DNA of 16,564 nucleotides from Alphaproteobacteria bacterium (GTDB taxonomy: Bacteria; Pseudomonadota; Alphaproteobacteria; UBA6615). A program made the translations under genes and the position numbers. Where the stretch lies: positions 1 to 16,564 of the forward strand of contig JAQWSA010000065.1 of NCBI GenBank assembly GCA_029243445.1, given 5' to 3'. The notes below the pieces were generated by a model. The model had not been told where the DNA came from. It saw nothing but the letters and a program-made list of their open reading frames with translations, and did not search any database. Positions 7,822 through 15,525 of the stretch are shown here, piece after piece; within the stretch, counting starts at the first letter, position 1; each line of letters opens with the position of its first letter.

Positions 7822-8883
7822 TTACCCTATTATCCGTGTTGAGGGTAATCCTACACCAGATACCGGACGTTCACTTAAAATCTCTCGACGAAAACGAAAC
7901 AACTCTGCTGGTCTTCCTCGACTTTGAATATCACGCTGACCTGTGGGTTCAACTAACCCGCCATTAACAACAAGACGACGAAAATTTTGTTTATGTAGCC
8001 TTACGCCACCTAGAGCTTCAACTACAAGCTGTAACTTTAAAAGAGTAAAAGTTGATGGTAATAAATCAAAAACAACAGGACGATATTTTAACTTACCACG
8101 GACCCGACCTATAGCCGTTGCCAAAACCCGTCTGTTATCTAAAGCCATAGTAGTGCCCAACAACCTAGCAGTTTCTAGCGCATCGAGATCAACCTCGGGT
8201 TTAGAAAGACCAGATATTGCTGCACGAATTTTAGTATCACGTATTGCCTCACCTATCATTCCAGCTTCATATAATAATTCATAACGCTCTAAAACTCGGT
8301 CAAAATCCCAAGAAGCTGTGCCCGTACCAAACGCAATTGAAAGACGTTCTTGTATAGATTCACGTTCATTTTTTTCATCTATATTTTCCACCCAGAGTTG
8401 AAGCTTTGGACAAATTATTTCATCAACAACCTTAGGTCGACCCTCGCGCCAATCTTCCCATGGAAAAAAATCATAACAGTTTTGCCACTCTGCTGCTCCA
8501 GCTCCTGATAAAGGAACTTGACGAACTAATGCGATATACCCAACAGAAACCAAACGTGGACCTCCTGCTTGCTCTCTTGGATCGCGATGTCGATCGGCAA
8601 ATGTATAAAGTTGTTCTACATATCCCAACCCAAGTCCTGTTTGCTGTTCAACCCATTTATGTAAACCCAACTCAAGTGTTCGGTGTTGACTTGGATCAAA
8701 AGGACCAAATGGAAGAGCAACCGGACTATCCTCATATGAATCCGCTTCCCCACGCTGGGCTGGTGTTGCTAATGAGTGAGCAGCTCTTTGAACTATGAGA
8801 ATACGAGGAACTTCATCTGTAACTGCAACTATTATTGCATTGAGACCTATAACCGCTGATTGATCAGGGTTTTTAATCGGCAT
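7822..8883 (-). CDS. nadQ: NadQ-type transcriptional regulator of NAD synthesis (catalytically dead Nudix domain plus winged helix)
   Basis: Protein of 353 residues. A Nudix-like domain covers about 10-165 and a C-terminal winged-helix domain about 265-335, the latter with the pattern of NrtR/NadQ proteins: FDLLPSTFTLLKLQLVVEAL (272-291), NFRRLVVNGGLVEPTG (300-315) and GRPAELFRF (323-331). The Nudix box is destroyed: where GX5EX7REUXEEXGU should end, the sequence is KWVEQQTGL (76-84), so the metal-binding glutamates are replaced by Trp and Gln. Hydrolase activity is therefore not expected and the domain probably senses a nucleotide, as ADP-ribose is sensed by NrtR. The start overlaps the end of the reductase gene by 11 nt without a clear ribosome site, indicating coupling. 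Being directly upstream of nadABC supports NadQ rather than a generic NrtR. The effector and DNA site are not shown by the sequence. Confidence 0.9.
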   Translation of the reverse strand: MPIKNPDQSAVIGLNAIIVAVTDEVPRILIVQRAAHSLATPAQRGEADSYEDSPVALPFGPFDPSQHRTLELGLHKWVEQQTGLGLGYVEQLYTFADRHRDPREQAGGPRLVSVGYIALVRQVPLSGAGAAEWQNCYDFFPWEDWREGRPKVVDEIICPKLQLWVENIDEKNERESIQERLSIAFGTGTASWDFDRVLERYELLYEAGMIGEAIRDTKIRAAISGLSKPEVDLDALETARLLGTTMALDNRRVLATAIGRVRGKLKYRPVVFDLLPSTFTLLKLQLVVEALGGVRLHKQNFRRLVVNGGLVEPTGQRDIQSRGRPAELFRFRREILSERPVSGVGLPSTRIIG

Positions 8884-9856
8884 AACAACCAGATAGTCTA
8901 GCCCGACTTTTTACTAAAGCTAAAACACTATCAATTAAAGGCGTTTCTACCCCAGCCAAACGAGCCAACTCTTGTACAGAACTGACTATTGCATCTATTT
9001 CCATTGGCCTACCGAGTTCGAGATCCTGAAGCATAGAGGTTTTATGATCCCCAACTTCACGAGCTCCAGCAATACGTTTATCTACATCAACAGCAAACCG
9101 AACTCCCAGTGCTTCTCCTACTGCCTTCGCCTCAACCATTAGATCTCGAATGACTTTATGCACGCCTGCATCATCTATCATTTGTGCCAAAGTTCCTCCG
9201 GTTAGTGCACTTACAGGATTCAAACTTACATTGCCCCAAAGCTTTATCCATATCTCATCACGAATTCTAGGCCTAACCGGCACGCGAAAATTAGCCTGCG
9301 CTAATATCGATGATAATTCTTTTACTCTCTCAGTTTTTTCTCCGCTAGGTTCACCTAGGCTTAACCTATTTCCGTATTCGTGTACTATCACACCCGGCTT
9401 AGTTATTCTTGCGGCAGGGTAAACAACACAGCCTATAACCCGTTCTGGACCAATAAAATCCCATTGTCTTCCCCCAGGGTCTACGGTGGATAACCTTGTT
9501 CCGTCTAATGATCCATCGTAGTTATAAAAATACCACCAAGGTACACCATTTTGAGCAGTTACGACTGCCGTCTGAGGTCCAAACAAAGGTTTCATCTGAT
9601 CAGAAACTAAAGCAGCTGAATGTGCCTTCAATGTTATAATTACGTAATCTTGTGGGCCTAACTCATCAGGGCTTTCAACACACTTAATTTGAAATACTTT
9701 TTCCTCACCATCTTTTATTAATGTCAAACCTCTAGAACGAATTGCCTCTAAATGTGGACCTCGAGCAATACATGTAATTTCGACTGCATCTATCGTTGCC
9801 AACTGCGCTGCTATGTAACCGCCTATAGCACCAGCCCCATATATACAAATCTTCAT
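8873..9856 (-). CDS. 2-dehydropantoate 2-reductase (ketopantoate reductase) family protein
   Basis: NAD(P)H-dependent reductase with the PanE fold, 327 residues. The nucleotide-binding loop GAGAIGG is at 7-13, TAQNG is at 100-104, and the catalytic-domain motif IKLWGNVSLNPVSALTG is at 204-220, with Lys205, Asn209 and Asn213 in place of the PanE Lys/Asn residues. SMLQDLELGRPMEIDAI (274-290) carries Glu286-Ile-Asp, matching the substrate-binding Glu region. True PanE makes pantoate for CoA synthesis, but many paralogues with the VPWWYF insertion seen here (105-110) occur in catabolic operons, so the substrate may be another 2-keto acid. A strong AGGAG lies 6 nt before the ATG. It sits 18 nt after the acyl-CoA synthetase and overlaps nadQ by 11 nt. 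The family is certain, the pantothenate role only possible. Confidence 0.9.
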   Translation of the reverse strand: MKICIYGAGAIGGYIAAQLATIDAVEITCIARGPHLEAIRSRGLTLIKDGEEKVFQIKCVESPDELGPQDYVIITLKAHSAALVSDQMKPLFGPQTAVVTAQNGVPWWYFYNYDGSLDGTRLSTVDPGGRQWDFIGPERVIGCVVYPAARITKPGVIVHEYGNRLSLGEPSGEKTERVKELSSILAQANFRVPVRPRIRDEIWIKLWGNVSLNPVSALTGGTLAQMIDDAGVHKVIRDLMVEAKAVGEALGVRFAVDVDKRIAGAREVGDHKTSMLQDLELGRPMEIDAIVSSVQELARLAGVETPLIDSVLALVKSRARLSGCYAD

Positions 9857-9874
9857 GACTTCTCCTAGGAATAC

Positions 9875-11398
9875 CTATAGGCCAAGCTTTTCATGTAATC
9901 CAATTCGTTGAAGTTTTCCTGTTGCACCTTTAGGAATTTCATCAATAAATATTACCTTTCGTGGTACCTTAAAGTCAGCCAACCGTTTTGCAGCAAACCC
10001 ACGTACTTCTTTTTCACTTAGCTGGAAGCCCTCTTTAAGCACGATTGCAACTCCGACCTCTTCCCCTAATTTTTCATGGGGATAAGCAAAAGTAACTACC
10101 TGATCAATAGCTTCATGATCGAGTATCACTTCATCTACTTCACGCGGAGATATTTTTTCTCCTCCTCGATTTATAATCTCTTTCAACCGTCCAGTAATTT
10201 GTAAATAACCCGCTGCGTCCATAACCCCCTGATCACCTGTACGGAACCAACCGTTAATAAAAGCTTCAGAATTAGCAATAGGGTTATTTTCATAGCCTAG
10301 AGTTACATTATCACCCCTTATAACTATCTCTCCTGTCTTACCAAAAGATAATAAATTATTATCATTATCCATTATAGCCACCTCCGGTCCAGCAGCAACA
10401 CCGACAGATCCAGGTCTACGTTCGGCCGGTGGCAGTGGGTTAGAAGCCATTTGATGGGCGGCTTCAGTCATCCCATAAGATTCAATAACCGGACAAACAA
10501 ACACTCTTTCAAGTTCCGCCATTACCTGAGGGGGCAAAGATGAGGAAGAGGAACGAATAAAGCGTAAATGCATGTGCTCTATAACATCACTATTACGTTT
10601 AGCCCTTGATAAAATAGCTTGGTGCATAGTTGGCACGGCCGTATACCAAGTGGGTGCCACCTCTTTAAACCAGCTGTATACTTTCAATGCATTAAATCCC
10701 GGAGAACAATAAATACTGCTACCTGCAGATAAACTCGACAGAACCGCAGCAATAAGCCCATGAATATGAAATAATGGCATTATATTTAAACCTATATCCT
10801 CGGAAGTAAGCCCTAAAACTCCAGCTATATTGCAAGCTGAAGTGCAAATATTTTTTTGACTAAGAGGCACAATTTTAGGACGGGAAGTAGTTCCTGAGGT
10901 ATGTAGTACCAGACCTATATCTTCAGACTCAGCATACTCAATTAAGTCACCTTTAATACTATCAATGACCTCTGAGCCAGAAATAGTAAACTTTCCAGCA
11001 GGACCAGTCTGATCAAAATCAATTTCGTAAACTGGTATATTAAGGCTCTTAGCTACTTTAATTGATGGGGATTGACTGTCAGACTCTACTAGAAGAGCTT
11101 TTGCATTTAAGTCTTCTAGATAAAAACGATACTCATCCTCTCTATAAGATGGGTTTAAAGGAGCGGCAGTTGCTCCAGCAGCAACTGATATAAATGCAGA
11201 AGCCATCTCTGGCCCATTAGGCAGCACAATAGCAACTCTCTGATTACGATGTATCCCTAGATTTCTGAGAGCTTGCACGGTATTTACCATTAATATTCGT
11301 AACTCTGAATACTTCATTGGTGTACGATTTATTGAGCCGATCGCCACATCATGATCGGAGCCAACTTTAATAATTTCCATAAGAGTGTGTGAGGTCAT
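9875..11398 (-). CDS. Acyl-CoA synthetase, AMP-forming, similar to oxalyl-CoA synthetase (AAE3/Pcs60 group)
   Basis: ANL-superfamily adenylate-forming ligase that activates a carboxylic acid through an acyl-AMP to acyl-CoA. From the ATG at 11398 it has 507 residues. Motifs: HTSGTTSRPK (166-175, ATP loop), MPLFHIHGL (207-215), ESYGMTEA (306-313), TGD (387-389), GRLKEIINRGGEKISPREVD (403-422) and the catalytic Lys495 in GATGKLQR. The combination HTSGTTSRPK, ATWYTAVPT-like PTWYTAVPT (249-257) and EKISPREVD matches what I recall of plant AAE3 and yeast Pcs60, known oxalyl-CoA synthetases; this is from memory, so oxalate is only a leading candidate. The frame is also open from an ATG at 11413 and a TTG at 11425, neither with a ribosome site; a weak GGAA precedes 11398. 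It is the first gene of the synthetase, reductase, nadQ transcript. Confidence 0.88.
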   Translation of the reverse strand: MTSHTLMEIIKVGSDHDVAIGSINRTPMKYSELRILMVNTVQALRNLGIHRNQRVAIVLPNGPEMASAFISVAAGATAAPLNPSYREDEYRFYLEDLNAKALLVESDSQSPSIKVAKSLNIPVYEIDFDQTGPAGKFTISGSEVIDSIKGDLIEYAESEDIGLVLHTSGTTSRPKIVPLSQKNICTSACNIAGVLGLTSEDIGLNIMPLFHIHGLIAAVLSSLSAGSSIYCSPGFNALKVYSWFKEVAPTWYTAVPTMHQAILSRAKRNSDVIEHMHLRFIRSSSSSLPPQVMAELERVFVCPVIESYGMTEAAHQMASNPLPPAERRPGSVGVAAGPEVAIMDNDNNLLSFGKTGEIVIRGDNVTLGYENNPIANSEAFINGWFRTGDQGVMDAAGYLQITGRLKEIINRGGEKISPREVDEVILDHEAIDQVVTFAYPHEKLGEEVGVAIVLKEGFQLSEKEVRGFAAKRLADFKVPRKVIFIDEIPKGATGKLQRIGLHEKLGL

Positions 11399-11443
11399 AA
11401 TTTTACATTCCATTAAATATGACAATTTAGTATTGCCTAATTT

Positions 11444-11471
11444 AATATAGTTTCTGATAGCTACCGTTAAA
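11444..11471 (-). promoter_or_regulatory. Candidate promoter of the acyl-CoA synthetase operon
   Basis: On the minus strand a TTTAAC (complement of 11466-11471) stands 16 nt before TATATT (complement of 11444-11449), resembling a sigma-70 pair with three of six and five of six matches to consensus. Transcription would begin near 11437, about 40 nt before the chosen ATG. In AT-rich DNA such matches are common, so confidence is low. Confidence 0.22.
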
Positions 11472-11673
11472 CAAACTGATAAGTCAATTACACAAAATAT
11501 GCAAAAGATGTCTTCAGCTGCAATGATCTTAGTGGAGATTATATAAATTTTATTATAAAACAGTTCATATTAGTGATGCGTTATAATTTTAAAAAATGAT
11601 AAATATCTCTTTATATAATGGATTACTGGACTTGCTTACCGGCCGGAGCTATATCGATTAATATTAATTTAAA

Positions 11674-11702
11674 TTCAAGCACAAAATTATACATGATAGA
11701 AT
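11674..11702 (+). promoter_or_regulatory. Candidate promoter of the acetyl-CoA acetyltransferase gene
   Basis: TTCAAG (11674-11679) and TAGAAT (11697-11702) are separated by exactly 17 nt, giving three of six and five of six matches to the sigma-70 consensus. Transcription would start near 11709, leaving a leader of about 36 nt that contains the AAGGA ribosome site at 11731-11735. Only the spacing and the -10 box support it. Confidence 0.27.
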
Positions 11703-11744
11703 AATTGTATCTAAAAATCATTTTAAGATGAAGGAAAAAGAGTC

Positions 11745-12920
11745 ATGAATGAAGTGGTTATTACAGGCGCAGCACGTACACCGGTTGGCTCTTTCAATGG
11801 AACCTTATCTAGTCTTAGCGCTGCTAACTTAGGGGCTATAGCAATATTAGAAGCATTAAAACGGTCAAACGTTGATACAAAAGATGTAGATGAAGTTGTT
11901 TTAGGCCAAGTTCTGACGGCAGCGACAGGGATGAACCCAGCTCGGCAAGCATTACTTTCGGCAGGTATTCCTGATAATAAAACTGCTTATTTAGTTAATC
12001 AGGTTTGTGGTTCAGGACTGCGCTCAGTTGCGCAAGCTTTTCAAGCAATAAAAGTTGGTGATTCCAACATCGTAGTTGCTGGTGGGCAAGAGAGCATGAG
12101 CCAAGCGCCTCATGCAACCCACATGCGCAATGGAACAAAAATGGGTGATACTAAACTCTTTGATACAATGATCAAGGACGGACTATGGTGTTCATTAATG
12201 GGTTATCACATGGGTAATACAGCTGAAAATGTAGCACAAAAATGGCAAATTACTAGAGATGAACAAGATGAGTTCGCTGCTAACTCCCAGCAAAAAGCTG
12301 AAGCAGCGCAAAAAGCAGGAAAATTTAACGATGAAATTACGCCGGTTACTATAACAACGCGTAAAGGTGATGTTTTATGTAGTATGGATGAATACCCTAG
12401 ATCAGGCACTACATTAGAAACCCTTTCTAAATTATCCCCCGCTTTTGATAAGGAAGGCACGGTTACCGCAGGTAATGCTTCGGGTATTAATGATGGAGCT
12501 GCAGCTTTAGTGTTGATGAGTTCAGTAGAGGCAGAGAAACGTCAAATTAAACCTCTAGCGCGAATAGCTTCCTGGGCAACTGCAGGGGTAGATCCAGCTG
12601 TAATGGGTAGTGGACCAATACCAGCAAGCCAAAAAGCTTTAGAAAGAGCTGGGTGGAGAATGGAAGATGTTGAATTGGTCGAAGCCAATGAGGCGTTTGC
12701 AGCTCAGGCAATAGCTGTTAACAGAGACCTTGGATGGAATCCTGAAATTGTTAATGTAAACGGCGGCGCAATTGCAATTGGGCACCCAATTGGTGCCTCA
12801 GGTGGTCGTATATTAGTGACGCTTTTACACGAAATGAATCGCCGTGAGGCTAAAAAAGGCCTAGCAACTCTATGTATTGGAGGCGGCATGGGTATAGCAA
12901 TGTGCGTTGAGTCAGATTAA
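11745..12920 (+). CDS. Acetyl-CoA C-acetyltransferase (biosynthetic-type thiolase, PhaA/AtoB group)
   Basis: Thiolase joining two acetyl-CoA to acetoacetyl-CoA, or the reverse. It has 391 residues, exactly typical. The nucleophile is Cys88 in [11 protein letters not shown] (86-96), the loop [10 protein letters not shown] (155-164) is of the short-chain acetyltransferase type, VEANEAFA (312-319) carries the conserved Asn, [15 protein letters not shown] (339-353) holds His347, and LCIGGGMG (376-383) holds the second catalytic Cys377. AAGGA at 11731-11735 lies 9 nt before the ATG. No acetoacetyl-CoA reductase or PHA synthase follows, so the gene alone does not show whether it serves polyhydroxybutyrate, ketone-body or fatty-acid metabolism; phaA or atoB would both be fair names. 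It is divergent from the acyl-CoA synthetase operon, with which it may share a control region. Confidence 0.97.
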   Translation: MNEVVITGAARTPVGSFNGTLSSLSAANLGAIAILEALKRSNVDTKDVDEVVLGQVLTAATGMNPARQALLSAGIPDNKTAYLVNQVCGSGLRSVAQAFQAIKVGDSNIVVAGGQESMSQAPHATHMRNGTKMGDTKLFDTMIKDGLWCSLMGYHMGNTAENVAQKWQITRDEQDEFAANSQQKAEAAQKAGKFNDEITPVTITTRKGDVLCSMDEYPRSGTTLETLSKLSPAFDKEGTVTAGNASGINDGAAALVLMSSVEAEKRQIKPLARIASWATAGVDPAVMGSGPIPASQKALERAGWRMEDVELVEANEAFAAQAIAVNRDLGWNPEIVNVNGGAIAIGHPIGASGGRILVTLLHEMNRREAKKGLATLCIGGGMGIAMCVESD

Positions 12921-13015
12921 GTCTTTATTGACTAGACTAAAATCATGCATAAACCTTATTTATTTAATAGTAATAAAGATTATCTTGTGGCATCTAAGAA
13001 AAAAGATAGAAATAT

Positions 13016-13747
13016 ATGCTGGAGTTAATAACAAATCCCGCAGCTTGGGCCAGCTTAGCCACCCTTGCTCTACTAGAAATTGTCCTAGGCGTGGACAATA
13101 TCATCTTTTTATCTATCATTACCTCAAGGCTTCCCAAAAATCAGCAGCCTAGAGCACGTAGAATTGGCCTAATGATTGCACTAGTAGGTCGTATTTTACT
13201 CCTTTTAACATTAAGTTGGATTATTGGATTAACTTTACCAATTTTCGATATAGCCAACATAATAATCTCTTGGCGTGATATAATTTTATTTTTTGGAGGA
13301 CTATTTCTTATCTACAAAGCTACTGCTGAAATATATCAAATGCTTGCTTGCAGAGATAATAATCAAGGAAAGCCTGGCGCCGCCATGTTTGCATATGTTT
13401 TAGCACAAATATTTGTAATTGACTTAGTATTTTCTATAGATTCGGTTCTAACAGCAATTGGGGTTGCTGAACACATTGAAATTATGATTACCGCTATTGT
13501 CATTGCAATAGGAGTAATGATGATAGCAGCTGAACCAATAAGCGCATTTGTTCAAAAACACTCTACGGTAAAAATGCTCGCACTTTCTTTTCTAGTCTTA
13601 GTTGGAATTACATTGATAGCGGACTCTGTGGATTTACACATACCGAGAGGTTTTTTATACCTGAGTATTGCATTTGCTACTTCTGTAGAAATTTTAAACC
13701 TAATCGTTCGTCATCGGGTAGTAAAAAAAACGGCTAAATTGCCTTGA
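13016..13747 (+). CDS. TerC family integral membrane protein (YkoY/YjbE-type)
   Basis: Polytopic inner-membrane protein of 243 residues in the TerC family, thought to export or handle metal ions (manganese for several members). The signature EIVLGVDNIIFLSI (21-34) in the first membrane segment and DLVFSIDSVLTAIG (136-149) in a middle one carry the conserved acidic residues. I count about seven hydrophobic stretches: near 12-36, 50-73, 86-103, 123-147, 155-172, 187-203 and 212-231. There are no CBS or CorC domains, so it is the short single-domain form. The ATG at 13016 lacks a ribosome site but gives the typical N-terminus (M-LELITNPAAW). It follows the thiolase by 95 nt and overlaps the Nudix gene by 4 nt. 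The naming after tellurite resistance does not prove that function. Confidence 0.93.
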   Translation: MLELITNPAAWASLATLALLEIVLGVDNIIFLSIITSRLPKNQQPRARRIGLMIALVGRILLLLTLSWIIGLTLPIFDIANIIISWRDIILFFGGLFLIYKATAEIYQMLACRDNNQGKPGAAMFAYVLAQIFVIDLVFSIDSVLTAIGVAEHIEIMITAIVIAIGVMMIAAEPISAFVQKHSTVKMLALSFLVLVGITLIADSVDLHIPRGFLYLSIAFATSVEILNLIVRHRVVKKTAKLP

Positions 13748-14232
13748 ATCAAATTCCACTAGAGCAACCAGTCATAGCAGTCGGAATAGTTACATTTAAA
13801 GATGATAAAATTCTTATGATCCGCCGGGGAAAACCCCCACGTAAAGGACAATGGAGTATACCTGGTGGCAAACAAAAGTTAGGGGAGACCTGGAGAGCTG
13901 CAGCCGCTAGAGAAGTAAAAGAAGAAACAGGAATAGACATAGAGGTATTAGGGCTAATCGACGTAGTTGACGCTATTATTTACGATGAACAAACCCCTAA
14001 AACTAAAGAGAAGCCGTTGAAAAATAATATTGATAATAAATCAATTATTTTTCATTACACCCTGGTTGATTGTGCAGCAGAGTGGGTTAGCGGGACCGTA
14101 AATGCGGGAAGCGATGCGGCTCATGCTGAATGGCTATCCCTGCCACAAATTAAGAAGTTAGACTTATGGTCAGAGACCCTTCGTATTATTAATGAAGCAA
14201 TTAAGATACGTAAAGCAGCACACAAAAATTAG
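13744..14232 (+). CDS. Nudix hydrolase (ADP-ribose pyrophosphatase / MutT-like), TTG start
   Basis: Small pyrophosphohydrolase of 162 residues with an intact Nudix box: G42, Glu48, then R56-E57-V58-K59-E60-E61-T62-G63-I64, an exact match to GX5EX7REUXEEXGU. The N-terminal strand PVIAVGIVTF and PPRKGQWSIPGG (31-42) fit the COG1051 group, which includes ADP-ribose and NADH-type hydrolases, but the substrate cannot be fixed. There is no ATG or GTG before the first strand; a TTG at 13744 overlaps the TerC stop as TTGA, so translation probably restarts after TerC termination. Residues 82-101 form a lysine- and asparagine-rich insertion just after the core strands. It should not be confused with the Nudix-like NadQ above, whose box is dead. 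Confidence 0.92.
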   Translation: MNQIPLEQPVIAVGIVTFKDDKILMIRRGKPPRKGQWSIPGGKQKLGETWRAAAAREVKEETGIDIEVLGLIDVVDAIIYDEQTPKTKEKPLKNNIDNKSIIFHYTLVDCAAEWVSGTVNAGSDAAHAEWLSLPQIKKLDLWSETLRIINEAIKIRKAAHKN

Positions 14233-14257
14233 CTTTTTATCGGCTATTAATTTAAAG

Positions 14258-15280
14258 CTAGAGGTTCTTTAAAAACTTGAGGTTTAGTGACTCCGCTATC
14301 TGTACAGCATTAAGGGCTGCACCCTTACGTAAGTTATCAGAAACAACCCACATATTTAGGCCATTATCAACTGTTAGATCATCTCGAACACGACTTACAT
14401 AAACCATATCCTCACCAGCTGATTCGACTGGAGTTACGTAACCTTCATCAGCACGATGGTCGATTAAAGACACACCCTTAGCTTTTTTTAGAGTTTTGCG
14501 AGCCAATTCTGTTGTTATTTTTTTCTCAAATTCCAAATTAACTGCTTCGGCATGACCAATAAAAACTGGGACACGAACACAAGTGGCCGTCAAATTAATT
14601 TTGGAATCAAGAATTTTTTTTGTCTCAGAAACCATTTTCCATTCTTCTTTAGTCGACCCATCATCCATAAATACATCAATTTGAGGTATAACGTTAAATG
14701 CTATTTGTTTAGTGAAGTGTTTTTTCTCAACAGGGTCATTTACATATATTGCTCGTGTCTGGTTAAAAAGTTCATCCATTGCCTCTTTACCTGCTCCAGA
14801 TGTTGACTGATAAGTAGATACAACTACTCTTTTTAATATGAATTCATCATGCAAAGGTTTCAGAGCAACAACCAACTGTATAGTCGAGCAGTTAGGATTA
14901 GAAATGATATTACGCTTTTTATAGCTAGCTATATCATCCGGGTTTACCTCAGGTACAACCAGAGGAATATCAGGTTCCATGCGGAAATGCGAAGTATTAT
15001 CTATAACAATACATCCTGAAGCTGCTGCACGCGGAGCGTGAATAGCTGATACCTTTGCACCGGGTGAAAATAGTGCAATGTCTGTTCCCGAGAAATCATA
15101 CTCATCTAGAGAAAACACTTCTAACGGCTCGTTTTCCCCAAACGACACTTTTCGTCCCACCGAACGTTCACTAGCCAGGGCCACCACTTCATCAACAGGA
15201 AAATTACGTTCATATAGAGTTTGTAATATTTCTCTGCCCACATTTCCTGTGGCGCCAACAACGGCAACCTTATAGCCCAT
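14258..15280 (-). CDS. asd: Aspartate-semialdehyde dehydrogenase
   Basis: NADPH enzyme that reduces aspartyl phosphate to aspartate semialdehyde on the way to lysine, threonine, methionine and diaminopimelate. It has 340 residues from the ATG at 15280. Motifs: GATGNVGRE (9-17, NADP loop), SNPNCSTIQLV (127-137) with catalytic Cys131, STYQSTSGAG (155-164), and RVPVFIGHAEAVNLE (236-250) with His243. The segment TRAIYVNDPVEKKHFTKQIA is typical of alphaproteobacterial forms, in my recollection. The frame is open to a TTG at 15310, but the ATG gives the standard N-terminus (MGYKVAVVGATG) with GGAA upstream. It faces the Nudix gene tail to tail, 25 nt apart. Confidence 0.97.
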   Translation of the reverse strand: MGYKVAVVGATGNVGREILQTLYERNFPVDEVVALASERSVGRKVSFGENEPLEVFSLDEYDFSGTDIALFSPGAKVSAIHAPRAAASGCIVIDNTSHFRMEPDIPLVVPEVNPDDIASYKKRNIISNPNCSTIQLVVALKPLHDEFILKRVVVSTYQSTSGAGKEAMDELFNQTRAIYVNDPVEKKHFTKQIAFNVIPQIDVFMDDGSTKEEWKMVSETKKILDSKINLTATCVRVPVFIGHAEAVNLEFEKKITTELARKTLKKAKGVSLIDHRADEGYVTPVESAGEDMVYVSRVRDDLTVDNGLNMWVVSDNLRKGAALNAVQIAESLNLKFLKNL

Positions 15281-15365
15281 ATCTCTATTCCGGTATTTTA
15301 ATGGAAGCAATATATTTAAATTTAATAAGGATCACTTAAGCGCAATAAATAGTTTTTGCAATATC

Positions 15366-15461
15366 TCATTTATTAAATCCACCAGTATTTTCATATGCTT
15401 CATGTCTAATATGATTTAATGCATATATTTTATCTTTATTGAAATGAAATATTAAGTTCAT
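15366..15461 (-). CDS. Possible 31-residue small ORF in the asd-methyltransferase spacer
   Basis: The 245-nt spacer between asd and the methyltransferase (15281-15525) contains no recognised gene. On the minus strand an ATG at 15461 opens a frame of 31 codons reading MNLIFHFNKDKIYALNHIRH and ending in GGFNK before TGA. The composition (charged and aromatic mix) looks more like protein than its surroundings, but there is no ribosome site and no family I recognise. It may be a small gene, a remnant of a larger one, or chance. Confidence 0.15.
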   Translation of the reverse strand: MNLIFHFNKDKIYALNHIRHEAYENTGGFNK

Positions 15462-15525
15462 TAAATTTTATAATGGCGTATTACTAAGATAATAATTTAA
15501 CTTAATTCACATTATAAAAAGGTAT

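Larger units (their letters stand above)
11399..11744. other. Divergent intergenic region between the acyl-CoA synthetase and the thiolase
   Basis: This 346-nt AT-rich stretch holds no convincing gene on either strand. It must contain the promoters of the two divergent genes (candidates listed separately). Two short exact palindromes stand out: CCGGCCGG (11639-11646), unusual in such AT-rich DNA, and ATTAATATTAAT (11657-11668). Both lie just upstream of the candidate thiolase promoter and could be operator sites, but short palindromes also arise by chance. No terminator or RNA gene was recognised. Confidence 0.6.

Noticed and set aside
8460..8798. 112-residue plus-strand frame inside nadQ
   Set aside because: It is antisense to the conserved Nudix-like domain of nadQ and has no ribosome site or recognisable motif.
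12907..13152. 81-residue plus-strand frame running from the thiolase end into the TerC gene
   Set aside because: It overlaps the conserved TerC N-terminus in another frame, and its sequence has no protein-family features.
14230..14260. Inverted repeat TAGCTTT / AAAGCTA spanning the Nudix and asd stop codons, as a two-way terminator
   Set aside because: Only 7 bp of AT-rich stem around a 17-nt loop; far too weak for an intrinsic terminator, and the symmetry partly reflects two facing TAG stops.
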